Made by a program: the position numbers and the translations under genes. DNA of 64,000 nt. Source: Siphonodentalium dalli (Eukaryota; Mollusca; Scaphopoda; Gadilida; Siphonodentaliidae). The number at the start of each line of letters is the position of its first letter. The first letter of the stretch is position 1. Under the pieces are notes generated by a model. It was not told the DNA's origin and did not search any database. It worked only from the letters and a program-made list of their open reading frames with translations. The stretch spans positions 232,568,961-232,632,960 of the forward strand of contig CP136066.1 of NCBI GenBank assembly GCA_032622095.1. Reading direction: 5' to 3'. Below are positions 59,403 through 64,000 of the stretch, piece by piece.

Positions 59403-59769
59403 TAATTATATATGTATATCATCGTTAACTATTAAAGTGACATTTCTCTTCCACCCAATCGATATTGCATTAAAATGACGCTTCATATTCATTACACTTC
59501 ATTCAATAATTTCTGTTTCTACATCACTTATAGCATTGATTGCCTTCAGGTAAGGTAAGCTATGTCCGACTCAAATATTAAAGTGACGCATCATATTCAC
59601 TACACTTCATTCAATAATTTTCTACATAGTTTACATATATTGCATTGATTGCCTGCAGCTAAGGTAATCTATGTCCGACTCAAATAATACAAATATTAAA
59701 GGCATTCCATTTCCATCCATTAATTCTAAGGAAACTTCTGCTGTGATATATATATATATGTATATATGC

Positions 59770-60317
59770 ATACAGGGTACTACATGTGCTACACCACTCG
59801 GATAAATGTCTGTGTCATCGCACTAAAATACCATGTTATAACTTGAATTGATATATTCGTAATCGTATATAGTCACCAATAGCCGGGTTACTACCGTAGT
59901 ACCTGACATTGCCCATCTAGTGAACTATTCAAACCCAACAGGCCTGGTTGATTTCGCTGTTGGATGATGGTTCACTTCCATCCTCAAGCTAATTATGCCA
60001 TTTCATGGCATAATTTTGTTCTGACGTGCAGGGGTAGATATGCTTGAGGCCCCACCACAGTTCAATTCACATCAGGTTCTCAGCTATTATTATCTTATGT
60101 TCGAACTTTACTCATATGTTTGGACTGATCATAACCATGATTTTAATGGGGGGTTTGAATAGTTCACTATATGGGCAATGTCCGTTACTACGGTGGTAAC
60201 CCGGCTATTGGTGACTATATACGATTACGAATATATCAATCCAAGTTCTAGCATGGTATTTGTGTGACGACACAGACATTTCTCCGAGTGGTGTAGCACA
60301 TGAAGTACCCTATACGG
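59770..60317. repeat. Long inverted repeat (foldback)
   Basis: Arms 59770-59935 and 60146-60317 are imperfect reverse complements sharing GTGCTACACCACTCGG, TATAGTCACCAATAGCCGGG and GTGAACTATTCAAACCC. The loop of about 210 bp holds smaller palindromes such as ATTATGCCATTTCATGGCAT. Copy 1 of the block (35.9-37.1 kb) has only one arm, so the second arm arose after duplication, or was lost there. Confidence 0.8.
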
Positions 60318-60398
60318 AACATCCTATAATTATTGTAACATTGAACTTAATGATCAACTTGGTGGTTGCTCCATTACGTGTCACGTACGATCATATTA

Positions 60399-63300
60399 GC
60401 AATCGTTTGAAACAAACATTGCCTTATTGTTGGCGAATAAGCAAATAATTATGGCGTTCCGAAAATAGCTTCGACTCTGGGAAATTCGGCTGTGCATTTA
60501 CGAGTATAATCTGCAGAAAATGACCGTAACCAGATATTTGGTACACGCGAAGGCATACGGGCGTCGCCATTCGCACACATCTCAAGTATTTCCATTATAT
60601 GTTCTTTGTTTCGGTTTATAGGAATCGTTTGAAACAAACATTGCCTTATTGTTGGCGAATAAGCAAATAATTATGGCATTCCGAAAAGAGCTCCGACTCT
60701 GGAAAATTTGGAAAATCGGCTGTGCATCTACGAGTATAATCTGCAGAAAATGTCCGTACCCAGATATTTGGTACACGCGAAGGCATACGGGCGTCGCGAT
60801 TCGCACCTATCTCAAGTATTTCCATTATATTTTCTTTGTTTCGGTTTATAGGAATCGTTTGAAACAAACATTGCCTTATTGTTGGCGAATAAGCAAATAA
60901 TTTTGGAGTTCCGAAAAGAGCTCCGACTCGGGAAAATTTGGACATTTGGTTGTGCAATTACGAGTATAATCTGCAGAAAATTTCCGTACCCAGATATTTG
61001 GTACATGCGAAGTCACACGGGTGCCGCGATTCGCACATATCTCAAGTATTTCCATTATATTTTCTTTGTTTCGGTTTATAGGAATCGTTTGAAACAAACA
61101 TTGCCTTATTGTAGGCGAATAAGCAAATAATAATGGCGTTCCGAAAATAGCTTCGACTCTGGAAAATTTGGAAATACGCCTGTGAATTTACGAGTATAAT
61201 CTGCAGAAAATAACCGAAACCAGATATTTGGTACACGCGAAGGCATACGGGCGTCACGATTCGCACATATCTCAAGTACTTCCATTATATTTTCTTTGTT
61301 TCGGTTTATAGGAATCGTTTGAAACAAACATTGCCTTATTGTTGGCGAATAAGCAAATAATTATGGTATTCCGAAAAGAGCTCCGACTCTGGAAAATTTG
61401 GAAAATCGGCTGTGCATTTACGAGTATAATCTGCAGAAAATGTCCGTACCCAGATATTTGGAACACGCGAAGGCATACGGGCGTTGCGATTCGCACATAT
61501 CTCAAGCATTTCCATGATATTTTCTTTGTTTCGGTTTATAGGAATCGTTTGAAACAAACATTGCCTTATTGTTGGCGAATAAGCAAATAATTATGGTATT
61601 CCTAAAATAGCTCCGACTCTTGAAATTTGGAAAATCGGCTGTGCATTTACGAGTATAATCTGCAGAAAATGTCCGCAATCATATATTTGGTACATGCGAA
61701 CAGCATACGGGCGTCGCGATTCGCACATATCTCAAGTATTTCCATTATATTTTATTTGTTTCGGTTTATAACAATGGTTTGAAACAAACATTGCCTTATT
61801 ATTGGCGAATAAGCAAATAATTATGGCGTTCCGAAAAGAGCTCCGACTCTGGAAAATTAGGAAAATCGGCTGTGCATTTACGAGTATAATCTGCAGAAAA
61901 TGTCCGTACCCAGATATTTGGTACATGCGAAGTCATACGGGTGCTGCGATTCTCACATATCTCAAGTATTTCCATTATATTTTCTTTGTATCGGTTTATA
62001 GCAATCGTTTGAAACAAACATTGCCTTATTGTTGGCGAATAAGCAAATAATTATGGCGTTCCGAAAATAGCTTCGACTCTGGAAAATTTGGAAATTCGGC
62101 TGTGCATTTACGAGTATAATCTGCAGAAAATGTCCGTACCCAGATATTTGGTACACGCGAAGGCATACGGGTGCTGCGATTCTCACATATCTCAAGTGTT
62201 TCCATTATATTTTCTTTGTATCAGTTTATAACAATCGTTTGAAACAAACATTGCCTTATTGTTGGCGAATAAGCAAATAATTTTGGCATTCCGAAAAGAG
62301 CTCCGACTCTGGAAAATTTGAAAAATCGGCTGTGCATTTACGAGTAAAATCTGCAGAAAATGTCCGCACTCATATATTTGGTACATGCGAACAGCATACG
62401 GGCGTCGCGATTCGCACATATCTCAAGTATTTCCATTATATTTTCTTTGTATCGGTTTATAGTAATCGTTTGAAACAAACATTGCCTTATTGTTGTCGAA
62501 TTAGCAAATAATTATGGCGTTCCGAAAAGAGCTCGGACTCTGGAAAATTTTGAAATACGGCTCTGCATTTACGAGTATAATCTGCAGAAAATGACCGTAA
62601 CCAGATATTTGGTACACGCGAAGGCATACGGGCGTCGCCATTCGCACACATCTCAAGAATTTCCATTATATTTTCTTTGTTTCGATTTATAGGAATCGTT
62701 TGAAACAAACATTGCCTTATTGTTGGCGAATAAGCAAATAAATATGGCATTCCGAAAAGAGCTCCGACTCTGGAAAATTTGGAAAATTAGCTGTGCATCT
62801 ACGAGTATAATCTGCAGAAAATGTCCGTACCCAGACATTTGGTACACGCGAAGGCATACGGGTGCCGCGTTTCTCACATATCTCAAGTATTTCCATTATA
62901 TTTTCTTTGTTTCGGTTTATAGGAATCGTTTGAAACAAACATTGCCTTATTGTTGGCGAATAAGCAAATAATTATGGCGTTCCTAAAATAGCTTCGACTC
63001 TCGAAAATTTGGAAATTCGGCTGTGCATTTACGAGTATAATCTGAAGAAAATGTCCTCTCTCATATATTTGGTACATGCGAACAGCATACGGGCGTCACG
63101 ATTCGCACATATCTCAAGTATTTCCATTATATTTTCTTTGTTTCGGTTTATAGGAATCGTTTGAAACAAACATTGCCTTATTGTTGGCGAATAAGCAAAT
63201 AATTATGGCGTTCCGAAAAGAGCTCCGACTCTGGAAAATTTGGACATTTGGTTGTGCAATTACGAGTATAATCTGCAGAAAATTTCCGTACCCAGATATT

Positions 63301-64000
63301 TGGTATATGCGAAGTCATACGGGTGCCGCGATTCGCACATATCTCAAGTGTTTCCATTATGTTTTCTTTGTATCGGTTTATAGCAATCGTTTGAAACAAA
63401 CATTGCCTTATTGTTGGCGAATAAGCAAATAATTATGGCGTTCCGAAAATAGCTTCGACTCTGGAAAATTTGGAAATTTGGCTGTGCATTTACGAGTATA
63501 ATCTGCAGAAAATGACCGTAACCAGATATTTGGTACAAGCGAAGGCATACGGGCGTCGCGATTCGCACATATCTCAAGTATTTCCATTATATTTTCTTTC
63601 TTTCGGTTTATAGGAATCGTTTGAAACAAACATTGCCTTATTGTTGGCGAATAAGCAAATAATTATGGCATTCCGAAAAGAGCTCCGACTCTGGAAAATT
63701 TGGAAAATCGGCTGTGCATCTACGAGTATAATCTGCAGAAAATGTCCGTACCCAGATATTTGGTACACGCGAATGCATACGGGTGCCGCGATTCTCACAT
63801 ATCTCAAGTATTTCCATTATATTTTCTTTGTTTCGGTTTATAGGAATCGTTTGAAACAAACATTGCCTTATTGTAGGCGAATAAGCAAATAATAATGGCG
63901 TTCCGAAAATAGCTTCGACTCTGGAAAATTTGGAAATACGCCTGTGAATTTACGAGTATAATCTGCAGAAAATAACCGAAACCAGATATTTGGTACACGC
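60399..64000. repeat. 230-bp satellite array, open at the right edge
   Basis: Nearly 16 tandem units of 230 bp, with landmarks CGTTTGAAACAAACATTGCC, GGCGAATAAGCAAATAATTA, TACGAGTATAATCTGCAGAA and CCAGATATTTGGTACA. Subtypes differ at several places (GAAAAGAGCTCCGAC versus GAAAATAGCTTCGAC). Some subtypes recur at irregular distances rather than at a fixed higher-order period. 230 is not a multiple of three, so the many 60-85 codon ORFs in both strands are artefacts. The array continues past the window. Confidence 0.95.

Larger units (their letters stand above)
58373..60398. repeat. Duplicated non-satellite block, copy 2
   Basis: Counterpart of 35900-37120, starting TTTCAACTTTCCACATTCC and ending at GTTGCTCCATTACGTGT plus CGATCATATTAGCAA. 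Interrupted by the Helitron-like element (58679-59402) and enlarged by an inverted repeat (59770-60317). No gene. Confidence 0.78.

Noticed and set aside
60649-63892. Repeated 83-codon plus-strand and 64-77-codon minus-strand ORFs
   Set aside because: They recur once per 230-bp satellite unit in shifting frames and have no coding signal.
60399-64000. Fixed 12-unit higher-order repeat in the 230-bp satellite
   Set aside because: One subtype recurs at 12 units but others recur at 10 or 13 units, so there is no single period in this window.

Overview
The window looks like nuclear DNA of an animal, most likely a marine invertebrate and possibly a mollusc or another lophotrochozoan. The evidence is AT-rich non-coding DNA, spliced genes with standard GT-AG introns, a CR1-like non-LTR retrotransposon, several MITE families, a Helitron-like element and long satellites. 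The clade is an inference from repeat style. I see no clear single-copy host gene: almost everything is satellite or mobile DNA, and the long ORFs belong to mobile elements.

Layout. (1) 1-15190 and 33946-35869 are one array of a 93-bp satellite, split by a transposon. Two 4,264-bp blocks (4119-8382 and 8383-12646) are near-identical higher-order copies. (2) 15191-33945 is an 18.75-kb DNA transposon inserted in that satellite. Its ends are CCCTTACCAAAA / TTTTGGTAAGGG, each followed inward by hundreds of bp of GCAGCAAAC-type subterminal repeats, and it has a 2-bp TG target duplication. It carries a plus-strand CACTA/EnSpm-type (Tnp2-like) transposase (29396-32119). It also carries a divergent minus-strand gene that I reconstruct as eight exons with every splice phase consistent (16535-24354, 415 aa, a small beta-barrel-like N-terminus and a BEN-like C-terminus). 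Smaller elements are nested inside it, including an inverted-repeat element with a THAP first exon. (3) 35900-37120 is a block that recurs, diverged and interrupted, at 58373-60398. (4) 37968-45721 is a young LTR-flanked element on the minus strand: two 214-bp LTRs with one mismatch, CTGT target duplications, a PBS and a polypurine tract. It has no recognisable gag, protease, RT or integrase. Instead it carries a long unrecognised protein (790 aa plus a 437-aa continuation in the -1 frame). (5) About 45758-50900 is a minus-strand CR1-like retrotransposon with three ORFs: an SGNH/esterase ORF, a PHD/coiled-coil ORF1, and an endonuclease-RT ORF2 killed by three in-frame stops. Three similar small hairpins lie between the first two ORFs. 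(6) 50990-58375 holds a GC-rich MITE family, a foldback element, a possible tRNA-derived SINE and a ~165-bp tandem repeat. (7) 58679-59402 is a Helitron-like element. (8) 60399-64000 is a ~230-bp satellite that runs off the end.

How it fits together. The two transposon genes are divergently transcribed from a shared ~5-kb spacer and probably act together on the subterminal repeats. The LTR element probably borrows its replication machinery from a relative elsewhere. The CR1-like copy is dead in ORF2 although its two upstream ORFs are open.
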